Below, piece after piece: positions 35,855 through 46,679 of a DNA stretch of 64,000 nucleotides (positions within the stretch are counted from its first letter, which is position 1; the number at the start of each line of letters is the position of its first letter). The notes below the pieces were generated by a model that was given only the letters and a program-made list of their open reading frames with translations, had not been told where the DNA came from and made no database searches. The position numbers and the translations under genes are program-made. Source of the stretch: Anoplolepis gracilipes (Eukaryota > Arthropoda > Insecta > Hymenoptera > Formicidae); assembly GCF_047496725.1 (NCBI RefSeq), contig NC_132980.1, forward strand, positions 3,269,001-3,333,000, read 5' to 3'.

Positions 35855-35884
35855 CTGAAGAGGCGCAAGTAAGCGTCGAAACGT
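35855..35884 (+). ncRNA. Hammerhead-ribozyme-like motif of Penelope-like element 3
   Basis: CTGAAGA, hairpin GGCGC/AAGTAA/GCGTC, GAAACGT, T. The 5' flank GTGA and 3' flank TCAC form a perfect 4-pair helix I. All core positions of a type I hammerhead are present, with H17 = T and the palindromic ACGT helix III. Compared with element 1 the stem changes (GACAC to GGCGC) keep or improve pairing. Confidence 0.6.
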
Positions 35885-36925
35885 TTCACCGTTTAATTTT
35901 AATAAACATGACTTAGATAATAAGTTTATATTCATTGTTTACAACTGACCTTCCACCTACAGTTAGCTCGGAAATAGGCTGTTTTTAAGTATTGTTAGTC
36001 GATTGTTTATAAACGAGCTGTTTCATGTCTTTCGTTAAGCCTATCAAATTTCAGAAAATGTGACGTCATCGTTTCCGTTGAAGCGTACCTCATAGTCAGA
36101 AGCCTCTTTCGTAGTCGAAGTTGGCTTGCTATTCCTTTCCGCTCGAAGCATTCTGACGGGGCTTTCTACATCTCAAACGCAGTTGCCTTAATGTATTTCA
36201 GGTGACTGTCAGCGATGCGTTGAGTAATGAGTGATTTACACTTTCTGTCATTCTTTATTAAGACGATCGTTCGTGCGTTCACAATTGCTGCCGGCAGGGC
36301 CTCTATCAAGAGGCTTATCGACGTAATCGGTAAGATCATGCTCTTTCTAGTAAGATCTGCATCCGAAATTTCCAATTACTGTAATTTGTTCCATCGAAGA
36401 GTGGGACTTTATACTTTTCATCATCCGCCATGTTCCGTCACTTTTTCTTTTCGCGTGTTTTCGTCGCACTTTGTAGGTGTGATTTCTCTTCACTTAGATG
36501 TGTAACAAGCCTTAGCGATATCTGGGCCCATAACATGATGACTAACAAGAAAAGGGTTGGAAGTGTCCCCCTCCAATTTTAATGAGCTTTGAATATGTTG
36601 TAGTCTAGATCAAAATAGGAGACACGTATTTTTTATAAGTGCTCTTACGGCTGTTAAAGGGGTAAAACACCTTCTTGAAAAAAATCGGTTTTTATATTTC
36701 TGAGCGAATACCGTCAAAACAATACAAGATATAAAAAAAAGTTTCGAATAAAAGTTTTATGGTTTTTAATGTACTTTAAAATTGTGCAATCAGACTTTTC
36801 TAAAATGTTATATTTTTCGAAATTCCTTCCTCCCCCTTCAATTTTTGAAAATTTTAAAATTTGTCTTATAGCAAAACTTATAGCTCATTTAACGACAAAT
36901 TCAACCATATATTTATCATATATAT
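35885..36925. other. No recognised gene
   Basis: Moderately AT-rich. Short open pieces at 36166-36505 on both strands overlap each other and show no motif. Nothing supported. Confidence 0.35.
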
Positions 36926-36929
36926 AGAT

Positions 36930-37590
36930 TGTTGTGCCGCTGCGGGAGCGACACGGGTTCGGGATTTGCCGAAAGGAACGGACCAGAGGAGTTCAATGAC
37001 GTAGTCTGGTTTAACAGATATGCGTTCTTTAATTCTATAATTCTTATAAGATCCTTTTCTTTCTCCACATTCGCGGTTGTCGGATGATCGATTCCTCACG
37101 ATGCATTTAGATTGCGTAATTCGTGACTGGCCGGTACAACTCTCGATAAGTCTAACTCACTGTCGCAACTGCGCGCTGCAGTAGCGATTATTCTTAATTC
37201 GGTTTTACGACTTCTTGATTCACTTTACGACTGCCCGCGCGTCTGAGCGCGGATAGGTTTTTTATATCGTTGAGTGACCGTACTAAAATTCGGTCGGATT
37301 GCTCAACTCGCAAGAAGTGCGAGCGCAGCGGGTCCAAAGGTCGGACTTCCTCGCTTGCACCTTTTCGTAATCTTCGCCGCGGTGTTCCGGCTTCCCGTAT
37401 CGGGTTCCGCGCGCCGATCGTTCTGTCAGCGATACGCGCGGTCAATCGCTCTAATCGCGATATGCGGATATCGTTTAGTTTGCGTCTTTATTCCGCTTTT
37501 ATTTCGCAATCGCTCTCATTATTAATTATTTATTATTACTGGTTATAGTTGATTACTTATTTAATATTAATAGGTTATCGGGCTATAACA
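36930..37590 (-). mobile_element. Solo LTR, 661 bp, flanked by 4-bp duplication AGAT
   Basis: On the minus strand it starts TGTTATAGCCCG and ends GGCACAACA. AGAT lies directly outside both ends (36926-36929 and 37591-37594), as expected of a target-site duplication. It is much more GC-rich than its surroundings. No internal domain remains. The segment TCGGACTTCCTCGCTTGCAC near 37343 resembles one near 40560, so related LTR sequence may be present there. Confidence 0.6.
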
Positions 37591-37594
37591 AGAT

Positions 37595-38340
37595 AAAGTA
37601 TATTCTGAAGTCGCATTTTTCAGAAATAAGCTAAAGATATCTCTATATACCATTATAGCGCGTTTTATCTGCTTCATGATACTCGGTATTCACAGCGACG
37701 GTTTTTTCTTCGTTTTTTTAGATAAAAAATGTATTGTTTATATAATAAAATATTGTCTGCAAGCTTAAAATTTTTTATTCATAATAATGATACTGTAAAC
37801 CCAGGTACTTTTACTTCCTTCTGCGCTCAAAGAACCCATCGAGCAATATCAATGTCATGAATAATTATTCCATTTTTAACAATTTTATTGAATTTATTTA
37901 ATATATGTTGAAATTTCTTTCAGTTTATCAAATCTGCTGCCACTTTGATTTACCTGTTCTTCCCATCTTAATTGACGAAGTGACGTGATTTTCCGAAATC
38001 TACGTTTAACAGTTTCAAGATTTTTTAATATCTCTAATACTAAACCGCGTAAAAAAAGCAAATGACATTAAAACAATGTCTGTCACAACACATGAACAAT
38101 TGCAAGTCAGTAATAATATGTACGCCAAGTAGCTCAGATGTTATAATCACTTTCATTCCCGTTAAGAGTGAGTTTACTACACTCATCATATTTTGTCACT
38201 GCTTATTGTTCATTAAATGTAAGTATTGTTACATGTCTTATTAATTTTAATATTAACAATTAAATATAATTTAAGATTCTTATACATTTAATTACATTCC
38301 TTTCATATTACACAAATTAATTAATAAAAATATTAGCTCA
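37595..38340. other. AT-rich DNA, no gene
   Basis: Nothing supported on either strand. Confidence 0.35.
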
Positions 38341-38347
38341 AGCCAAT

Positions 38348-40290
38348 CGGGTACCCCCGGACACTAATATGACGAATACCCTCGGACATATTTACTGACC
38401 TTAAATTATAAAAACGATATGTTTCATTGTTGTAATTTTTATTACTTTATTACTATCTGATCAGTTTATTACTTACTATTTTATTCTATTATTATACTAT
38501 TATTATACTATTTTATTTCATTTCCATGGTTAAATTTTAATGTGCTAAATAATATGTATATATTTATTTTAGATACAATTATAAAAATGTCAAAATTTAA
38601 GAAACGAACCACTAATAGAGGCAAGTGGAATGAAATTAATATAAAAAAAGAAATTAAATGTATTATAGAGAAGAAGTTAACAATAAGATAGCTGCTGAAA
38701 AATATAATATGCCACGTAGTACTCTCCAAGATCGAATAAAAGCATTAAAGTGTGGTCAAGAAGTAATTTTTAAACCAAAATTAGGTCGATTTGAATCCAC
38801 TTTTAATGAAAATTTTTCATTACAACTTTACAACCATGTCAAAGATTTGAATAATCGCTTATGCCATTGACTAGATTCGAGTTTTTAAAACTAGCCTTTG
38901 ATTTAGCAGAACATTTAAAAATTCCTCATCATTTTAATAAAGAAAGAGGAATGGCAGGAAAAAACTTTTTTATGACTTTAAGAAAAAATACCCAAAACTT
39001 GCTCTAAGAACTCCTGAATCAACCAGTATTATGCATACAGTTGGTTTTAATAAACTTCAAGTAGACCGTTTCTATGATCAACTTTATTACCTTCAAAAAA
39101 AGTATAATTTTCCTGCCTGTCGGATTTATAATGCAGATGAAACAAATATTTCAAATGTTCATAAAAATGATAAAGTTTTATCTTTCAGGGAAAAAAACAA
39201 GTTGGTAAATTAACCTCTGCAGAAAGAGATATAAACATTTTTTCAATGTTTGCAATGAATGTCACTAGCCATTTTGTGCCACTTCTATTTATTTTCCCAA
39301 GAAACAAAATGGATAAGCATGGTCGATTAATGATAGGAGTTCCAGTCAATAGCATTGCAATTCCACACGAAAGCGGATGGATGAATGGAGACATATTCTT
39401 ACAGTGGCTACAACATTTTAAATGTGTACAGCCCAAAAAGGAAAATCCAGTCCTTCTGATTCTAGAGGGACATGATGCTAGTCATAAAGAGTTGACTGTA
39501 ATAGAATATGCTCGTCAAAATTCTATTCACATGCTTAGCATACCACCATACAACACACAAAATCTAACTGCTCGATAAGACATTTTTCAAGTCTTTTAAA
39601 TCTTCATTTGCTTTATCATGTGCTGTATGGATGCGACGAAATCCTGGAGCAAGAATTACTGATTATGATATTGCTGCATTTGTTGATACCGCATTCAGAC
39701 TTGAAATAGCACAGAATGGATTCGGTGCACCGGAATCCATCCTTTGAATCGTGACATATTCAGTGATATAGATTTTTTACCTGCTTCCATGACTAATGTA
39801 GCAAATCAAGAACCAGAATCTAATCAGCTTTCTGTAAGCCAGGCTTCCACAGAATCTCTTAAACTAACAGCCTCAATAAATAACGCAGCAGATATTATTA
39901 CACAATTATCACCTTTTCCTGATGTTTCTCAAAAGCGTATTACATCCCGTTCATGAAGAATACAGAAAAGTGAAATTTTGACATCTTCTTCATATATGTA
40001 TAGATGAACTTATTGCAAGAAATAAAAATACTAAAGATACTAAAGGTAAACAACTCAAAACAAAACAAAATAGTCAAAATCTTTCTTATCAAGACGAACA
40101 TCAAGACATTCGATGCATTGCTTGCGGAGAAACCTTCGAAGAAGACTGGATTCAATATAATAAATGCAAAGATTGGGCACACGAAGAATGTGTAGACATT
40201 GATCCTTCAAATATATATTTTTATTGTGATATTTATAAGAAAAAAGAACACTTAAATAACTATTGAAATATATGTCCGGGGCTACCTGTC
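38348..40290 (+). mobile_element. Pogo/Tigger-type DNA transposon
   Basis: Imperfect ends CGGGTACCCCCGGACACTAATAT at 38348 and its relative AAATATATGTCCGGGGCTACCTG near 40267-40290 are inverted to each other. A second similar box (ACCCTCGGACATATTTACTG) lies just inside the left end. The interior codes a pogo-type transposase. Confidence 0.6.
38587..40266 (+). pseudogene. Pogo/Tigger-like transposase with C-terminal PHD-like zinc finger
   Basis: From the ATG at 38587: a basic N-terminus (KKRTTNRGKWNE), a helix-turn-helix (KAAEKYNMPRSTLQDRI type, 38690-38750), and CENP-B-like DNA binding to ~38900. The DDE domain holds CRIYNADETNI (first Asp) near 39135 and LLILEGHDASHKE near 39460. There the usual Asp of the 'LDGH.SH' box is Glu and one residue is inserted. 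IPPYNTQNLT follows, then stops. The C-terminal part near 40105-40230 shows IRCIACGETFEEDWIQ, NKCKDWAHEECVD and a final C-D pattern, a PHD finger as known in insect pogo transposases. Frameshifts near 38660, 38870, 39000, 39205 and 39580-39950 mark it as dead. Confidence 0.8.
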
Positions 40291-40379
40291 ATTTTTCGAC
40301 TGCTCAAAAATAAAAGCAAAAAGTTTATTATAGTCCCAGAAAAGGCTATATATTAAATAAATATATATACACACATAAT

Positions 40380-41085
40380 TAAAATAAAGCGAAATGATGT
40401 AGGAATGCATCGCGACCGAAGCGATAATCGCGCGAGCCGCTGACGCAGCGAACCACGCGCGCCCAAGACCGAGCGCGAACACGAGACCGGAAAGCGCTCT
40501 CTGAGACGCACCGGAAAGGTGTCGCCAAATTGCAAAAAGTACAAGCAAGGAATTTCGACTTTGAACTTCCTCGCTTGCACTAGGACGCGAATCCGCGAAT
40601 TCAGCAACATGACCATATTTGATGTTTGGAGGTAAGAATACCACCCGCCGCGATGAAGCGACGGGCAGTCGTTGATCAGATCCTAACGAGTAGTAATCGT
40701 CACGGGCAACTGTTGAACAGATTCAACAGAGTCATACACGCATAGCTAACAATAAGAGAGATACGCGCGCCTGAGATAAGTCGACGCGTATCGGGCTACC
40801 AGTACGCCGGTATATAAAAGAGATACCGCTCTCTCACTCTAACCGATAGTAAACGCGAGTGATATAACGTTCGCTGAAAGCAGTGACTAAATATCATACC
40901 ATAGACTTAATTAAAATATCATTTATTGTTACAAAATAAAAAGGAGAAAAAAAAAGAGATGAATTGATTAAAATAAAAAGGAATTAATAAGATATTAAAA
41001 AGGAGGAACCGCCCGACTCATCCCTGGCATTCCCAAAACGATCCCGACAAATCCTGTGCCCCCTCCCGGAGGCACAACAAGTTAT
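40380..41085. mobile_element. LTR-like, GC-rich promoter-bearing segment (tentative)
   Basis: A GC-rich segment with a TATA box (GTATATAAAAGAG at about 40810), an AT-rich A-run (polyadenylation-like, 40935-40970) and an end GGAGGCACAACA near 41078 like that of the solo LTR at 36930. It shares CTTCCTCGCTTGCAC with that LTR. I could not find a matching target duplication, so the limits are uncertain. Confidence 0.35.
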
Positions 41086-41389
41086 TGATTTGTTTTTCTA
41101 AAATAATTTAAAAAAAGTCTATTTTTTGTTTATAATGAATGAAAAAAGTTCAAAGTTAATTTCGTAAAAGAGAAATTTAATTAAAATTTGTTGAATATAT
41201 ATATTTTTACGGGTTTTATTTAAGTGTTTATTTTAGTTAAGGGGCTACCCGCCTCTCTCCTATATATATTTTTTCTTTACCGTTTTGATTGTCCTGTACG
41301 ATGCGTACTTAATACAAAGTTATCACGGCTAAGTTGTTCACGTTTCTTTTGAATGATCTTTTTTCTCGCTTCCATTCTACAGTATATAT

Positions 41390-41443
<54 letters not shown>

Positions 41444-41714
41444 AACACGGAAAGAACATATGAACACATTAACATAATATATGCATTGAACTCTACAAGG
41501 ACTAATTAATATTGGAATAAGTTTCAAGTTTTACCAGAGTTTCCTCCTGTTGTGATGGCCTGTAAGATAAAGAACATTTCATTTAGAATCGCTCTGCTAT
41601 ATAAATATATGTAACATGCTATACCTATATTTTCATGGCATCCAACTATCAAGAAACACGATACTCTTGTACTAAGTTCGCGTAAACAACGAGATGCATT
41701 GTGTCTCTTTACGG
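41086..41714. repeat. AT-rich DNA with (CA)n/(TA)n microsatellite
   Basis: (CA)n then (TA)n at 41391-41438. No gene. Confidence 0.6.
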
Positions 41715-42095
41715 GAGTCGGATAGTTGAGAATACTCGATATTTTCAGTTTTCATATAACTACTGAACGAATCGAGTTCTAAGTAGTCTTAATCAAAAGA
41801 TTGGGTCTTAATTATATAATAAAAGTGTCTTTATTTTTGCTGTATATGTATTATAAACGGAGCTATTACGACGCAAAGTCAAAATGTGAAAATTTTTCAT
41901 TAAGAAACGTCACCGTCGCGGTACAATGCAAGCATATGATTGGTGTACGGTATGTTGTAGGGTTCACAAAATTGACGAAAGAAGGTGCTAATGGCGTTCC
42001 GTGATCTCGCAGACCATAACTAAGTTTTGACAGATATAAATTAATATAAGAGTTTAAAGATTAATCGCATATAAATAATCTCAACTATCCGACTC
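41715..42095. mobile_element. Possible 381 bp element with 17 bp perfect inverted ends
   Basis: GAGTCGGATAGTTGAGA at 41715-41731 and its exact complement at 42079-42095. The interior has a short frame (YVVGFTKLTKEGANG) without known motifs. No target duplication was identified. Confidence 0.4.
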
Positions 42096-42184
42096 GCATA
42101 TAGAAGTTTAACTGATCAGATAAGAAATAAATCATTATTACATATACAAAGATGATTGGTATAATACAGGCACTTTTATAAATA

Positions 42185-42418
42185 AATAATTACAATAATT
42201 ACAATCATCATATTATATTACATATAATATATGTAATATACTATAATATAATATATTATTTTATATAATATTATATTATAATATATTATATTATATAATA
42301 TAATATTATATTATATTTTATTATATTATATTATATTGTATTATATTATATTATATTATATTGTATTATATCATATTATATTATATTATATTATATCATA
42401 TTATATTATATATAACAT
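42185..42418. repeat. (TTATA)n minisatellite
   Basis: An irregular array of TTATA/ATTAT pentamer-like units over about 230 bases. Confidence 0.85.
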
Positions 42419-42502
42419 AAAAAAGAATGATATAAAAAATTACTTTTTTAAAGAAAAGTACTAAGTTCGCGTTTTGTAAAAAAATAATGATATCAAATAA
42501 TT

Positions 42503-42698
42503 GCTAAGCCAAAATAAAAACTTAAAATGTATAAATATTTTAATAAAAAAAAGTTGTAATTAAAATAGTTGTTTTAATTTTCTACAAAATTAATAATATT
42601 AAAAAATTATAATTTTTAATTACAACTACAAATGTTTTAATTAGAACTTTTTTTTATTAAAATATTTTTACATTTTAAGTTTTTATTTTTGGTTAGCA
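42503..42698. mobile_element. ~196 bp MITE-like palindrome
   Basis: GCTAAGCCAAAATAAAAACTTAAAATGT at the left pairs with CATTTTAAGTTTTTATTTTTGGTTAGC at the right. Pairing continues through TTTTAATAAAAAAAAGTTGTAATTAAAA. Confidence 0.8.
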
Positions 42699-42755
42699 CA
42701 ACATTAAAGAACATTTTTCTACACATAAGAAAACAAGTGCAAATATTATTCAATT

Positions 42756-42804
<49 letters not shown>

Positions 42805-42844
42805 TGACCGTGTATATATTTTTAAATACCGTGTACGCTCCTTG

Positions 42845-44744
42845 ATACAGTTTTTGGCCGATGGACTGGCCTACGGCACACCTTCGGCGCGATCGCTTAA
42901 TTAACCGACGTTTGCTCTATCGAAACGATAATGTTGGGCGCCGTCTCCAATTAATACGGTATTCGCCTGATCCGCTCAAAAATCGTAAAACAATTACGAT
43001 CGCGATGGCAACTAAAACGGCTAGTCCATAGTTAAGCGGTAGAGAGCAGGGGTTGCGTAGGAGCAAAACGGGATCGAGAATCGATACCTCTCACGTGAGA
43101 AAGTCTTCCGGAAAATCAGACACAATTATTAAATGTAATAATAAATATATTTGACAAAGAAGTAGTGTAATGAATATCGTATACAAGATAATTCTCGGCG
43201 TGGAGTGAGAAAGCCTTTTGGGGGGAGTTATTATAAATGCGACAACTAGACATGTACGTCGTACGCTCGTCGCATGTGAAGGGCGCGTGACGGTACGACG
43301 TCGCGACCGAGGTATCGAATTTCACGTGATTTCTGAGGAATTTAGACTTTTTGCAGATCGTTCGCGACTTATTAAGGTCGTGGCGATCGTAGAAATACGC
43401 TATTCAATAATATCCGATAAATCTCGGCCACGGATCGCCCGTTAATCGCGCTACTCGATTTACTCTAAAGCTTCGGGAATGTACGTAAACATGCGCGGCC
43501 GGCACGCATCGATCTCCGCCATCGATCACCGCGGTACTTATGACATGTTGTATACAGCGTAAGAAAAAGCGGAATACGCAAGTTCGATATCCGTGTACAC
43601 AAGATTACATTCGACTAAATGACGTTACAATAATTGTTCCCGGATCGTGAGTCAATAAATTGCGCGGAACGTGAAGTCGCACGCGACAAGCGGTATACGA
43701 GCTCGCTTCCCGACGGATACAATTTTAACACGTGGCAACAAATTTCGACAACTGAACGATACGTAATTCAGTAATACAATAATGACTATCGGCGGCGATT
43801 ATTGAGAGAGACGTTATGCCCTTTTACGACTCGGACGAAATGTGGCCCTCACAAATCTCAACAACGATACGGCAACAAATACGCGATGGCGGAATAAAAT
43901 CTCCCCGTGAATCGCGACAAGTAAAGTTTCGATAATTATAATAGGGCGCATTCGTCCGAATCGTACGAGTTACCGGTTTGGCGGCCTTACAATCCTTCTC
44001 CTTCTTCGTCGTCCGGTCTCGCACAATGATCCTGGCTAGTCGGGTCGATAGGCCCGACCTAACCTAACCTGTCGTCCTCGATCGCTCGCCGAACAGTGAC
44101 GAGCGTGAGGCTTGCGGAAGACATGCCGGCGACATCGTACGCAATTAGGCCACCTGTGGCGCTATCATGGTCCTTAGGGCCAATCACGGCCGCCTCTTAT
44201 CACGGCCCGTTCGATTTTAGTTATCGATCTTGCGATCTTCCGGTCTCCGCGAGGCAACTTCCCGGTGCGGCTTGCCGGCAGCTTCCGGCCGGCTCGGTGC
44301 CCTTGGCTTCCCCGGACCCCATGGTTGAGTCCGACCTTCCAGCTCCATAGTCGGGGCTCCGATGTTCAACATATCGGGAGTGGCCATCCCCTTGACCGTT
44401 CCTTTCCGGTCTTTCGCTCTCGGTATGCTCCTGCAGATTTAAACCTTTTAACGGCAGTCGATGTTTCCGCCGATTTATAAATTATCGAACAAAATGTACG
44501 GTCCTTACCGGGCGTGATCTCTCCGCTGTCCCTGGCCTCTGCTCGCCGTCACCACCAGGCTCCTCGGACCCGCGTAGCCGTCGACTAGAGGTTGCTGCCG
44601 CCAAACTCGCAAATAACGCGCGAATATAAAAAGTAAATCTCGCAGGGTGCTCTCTCTATTATTCGAGGACGCAGGCCCCGCGAAAACCCTTCCCGATCGG
44701 GCCTTTCGGCCCTTGTGACGGACGAAAGAAAACGTCACGTCACA
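42845..44744 (-). mobile_element. 1.8 kb LTR plus primer-binding site and start of internal region (copy A)
   Basis: On the minus strand the LTR begins TGTGACGTGACGTTTTC at 44744. It ends about 42943, followed directly by GGCGCCCAAC (42942-42933), a classic primer-binding-site sequence, and then ~90 bases of internal DNA that stop at 42845. It is strongly GC-rich and rich in CG. An inverse copy lies at 50075-51985 with the same structure and length. No gag or pol is present. Short frames within it are not conserved in the other copy. Confidence 0.7.
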
Positions 44745-44796
<52 letters not shown>

Positions 44797-44802
44797 TATA
44801 TA
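44745..44802. repeat. (TA)n microsatellite
   Basis: TA dinucleotide run between the LTR and a MITE. Confidence 0.9.
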
Positions 44803-45031
44803 CAGGATGTCCGTGTAATAACCGCCTTACCGCTTATATACTGGTAGAGCAGGTCTGACTGAGTAGAAAAGTCCTTTATCATTTTTCGATTTTCGAAATA
44901 ATTATCGAGAAATTAATTAACAAAGATTTGACAAATCTGGGCGAGTACAAGCGCGCGGCGAGAAGGCCCATCTACTCAGTTTGACTTGCTCTACCTGTAT
45001 ATGAGCGGTGAGGCGGTTATTACCGGACACC

Positions 45032-45034
<3 letters not shown>
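44803..45034. mobile_element. Deletion derivative of MITE family 5
   Basis: The left end CAGGATGTCCGTGTAATAACCGCC and right end GGCGGTTATTACCGGACACCCTG match the element at 19486-19923, but the middle ~200 bases are missing. A further 22-base end fragment, CCGGTAATAACCGCCTCACC, is at about 45071. Confidence 0.75.
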
Positions 45035-45074
<40 letters not shown>

Positions 45075-45095
45075 GTAATAACCGCCTCACCGCTG

Positions 45096-45158
<63 letters not shown>

Positions 45159-45240
45159 TTATAACTGCATACATTTATGTATACATTTATGTATATATAT
45201 ATATATACATACATAAATATATGCAGTTATAAACATATTT
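45035..45240. repeat. (TA)n with inverted ATGTATACATTTATG/ATACATAAATATATGCAG segments
   Basis: Microsatellite with a MITE end fragment inserted in it. GCTTATAACTGCATA / TATGCAGTTATAAAC at 45158 and 45220 are inverted. Confidence 0.8.
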
Positions 45241-45261
45241 ACTATATTTTGTGATATGTCA

Positions 45262-46548
45262 AATTTTCATTTAGCTTTAACGAAATAAGCATCTATGATT
45301 TACCCGCAATCATCACATTTACATTACAAAGATGAGATCTCAACCACTGCATACGTACATCGGTCATTCTATGGGCATAACTAGTTTTTATGTAATGGCA
45401 TCAGAGCGTCCAGAAATTGCTCAAATAGTGCAAACGATGATCAGCTTCGCGCCAACGGTCTTTCTAAACCATATGAAAAGTCCGCTAAAATACTTTTTAC
45501 TCTACTGGAAAGTATATAAAGTAAAGTAATGTATATGTGTTTCTGCCACATATATGCATATATCTTTAATTATAATTTTAACGAGATGTTTTCTGAATGA
45601 ATTAAAATTAAGATCAAAACAATTTTTTTGCAAAGCTGCTAAATTATTTCAATTTATAAAAAAAAAATTTATTTATTCTTAAAAATACCTTTCAAAACTT
45701 AAACTAGAAAAGAATTACAAGTAAATTACATTATGGATAACAAAATATTTTGATTGTAGATGATTTTCCGATTTTTATTCCACGACGAACTCCTGCCGCA
45801 GGACAATCTTTTGAGATTTCTTTCGAAATATGATTGCGATCAAAATATCGTCGAGAAAAAGTTCTGTGCCAACGTGATATTTGCGATCTGCGGTTACGAT
45901 CCCGAGTAGTTTAATTATGTGAGTAGTGATTTGTAATCAATATACAAGTCTGATTGAAACTTTGATCATCACGTTCCATCATTTAAAGAGCATCATCACG
46001 CTTCACGTTGGACTTTGAGTATATGTCCTTAATCCTTATTTAGACTTTACTACCTATTATCCTGAGTCACGATCCGACTGGCGCCTCGGCTAAGACGCTT
46101 TTGCACTTCAGTCAAGGATATCGTCGGGCAAGTTTCGCCAATATGATTACGGTCGTGAGGAAAATCTATTGAAGTACAACTCGTCGTAACCTCCCGACTA
46201 TGATCTGGCAAATATTAAAGTTCCGATCGCGTTGTTCTACGGCCTTAATGATTGGCTGGTTAATACCACGGTAAGTAAGGAAAGAATGCATATTTGAATA
46301 CATAGAGATTAATTTACGTTAATTGCGTCAAGCTTTATATATTAAATAATTCACGAAAATATTTTTTCAAGAATGTGAAGAAGCTCTTCCGCGCATTGCC
46401 GAATGTAGTGGATATATATGCAGTGCCGTGACGCAAATTCAATCATGCGGATTTTATGTTAGCCAAGAATGCACCCAAGCTCGTGTACAATAGAGTACTC
46501 ATGCTCATGAAAGAGAAGAATTCAAATAATGTTTCATCGCTGGGATAA
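45262..46548 (+). pseudogene. Acid lipase (lipase 3 / lysosomal acid lipase-like) pseudogene, 3' half
   Basis: Four exon-like pieces of an alpha/beta-hydrolase. 45262-45530 has IYDLPAII and the nucleophile elbow YIGHSMG (catalytic Ser), then PTVFLNHMKSPLKYF. 45760-45919 has LFHDELLPQDNLLRFL and CANVIFAICGYDPE, ending at a GTGAGT donor. 46046-46271 has LLPIILSHDP, then ANIKVPIALFYGLNDWLV (catalytic Asp) and a GTAAGT donor. 46373-46548 has KLFRALPNVVDIYAVP and KFNHADF (catalytic His), ending at TAA. Lesions are a 2-base insertion near 45326, TAG for Gln before FNY, a frameshift and TAA near 46160-46185, and TGA before RKFNH. The N-terminal half (signal peptide and cap start) is absent. Members hydrolyse triglycerides or sterol esters; this copy cannot make a working enzyme. 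Confidence 0.85.
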
Positions 46549-46679
46549 TCTTATATTGATAATCAAAATAAAAGATGAATATATTAAATATAAAATTTTT
46601 AATTTTGAATGCGATTAATAACAGTTGCAATCGTTAAATCAATAAAACATAAACTTATATAGTATTGTATTATCGAGGG

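Noticed and set aside
42689..42904. 71-codon frame crossing a (TA)n run into the LTR flank
   Set aside because: It joins a MITE end, a microsatellite and LTR internal sequence; no biological unit.
44053..44070. ACCTAACCTAACCTG as telomere-like repeat
   Set aside because: Only two CCTAA units inside an LTR, too short to mean an interstitial telomere array.
43116..44480. Several 60-90 codon frames inside the GC-rich LTRs
   Set aside because: Not conserved in frame between the two LTR copies; expected in GC-rich non-coding DNA.
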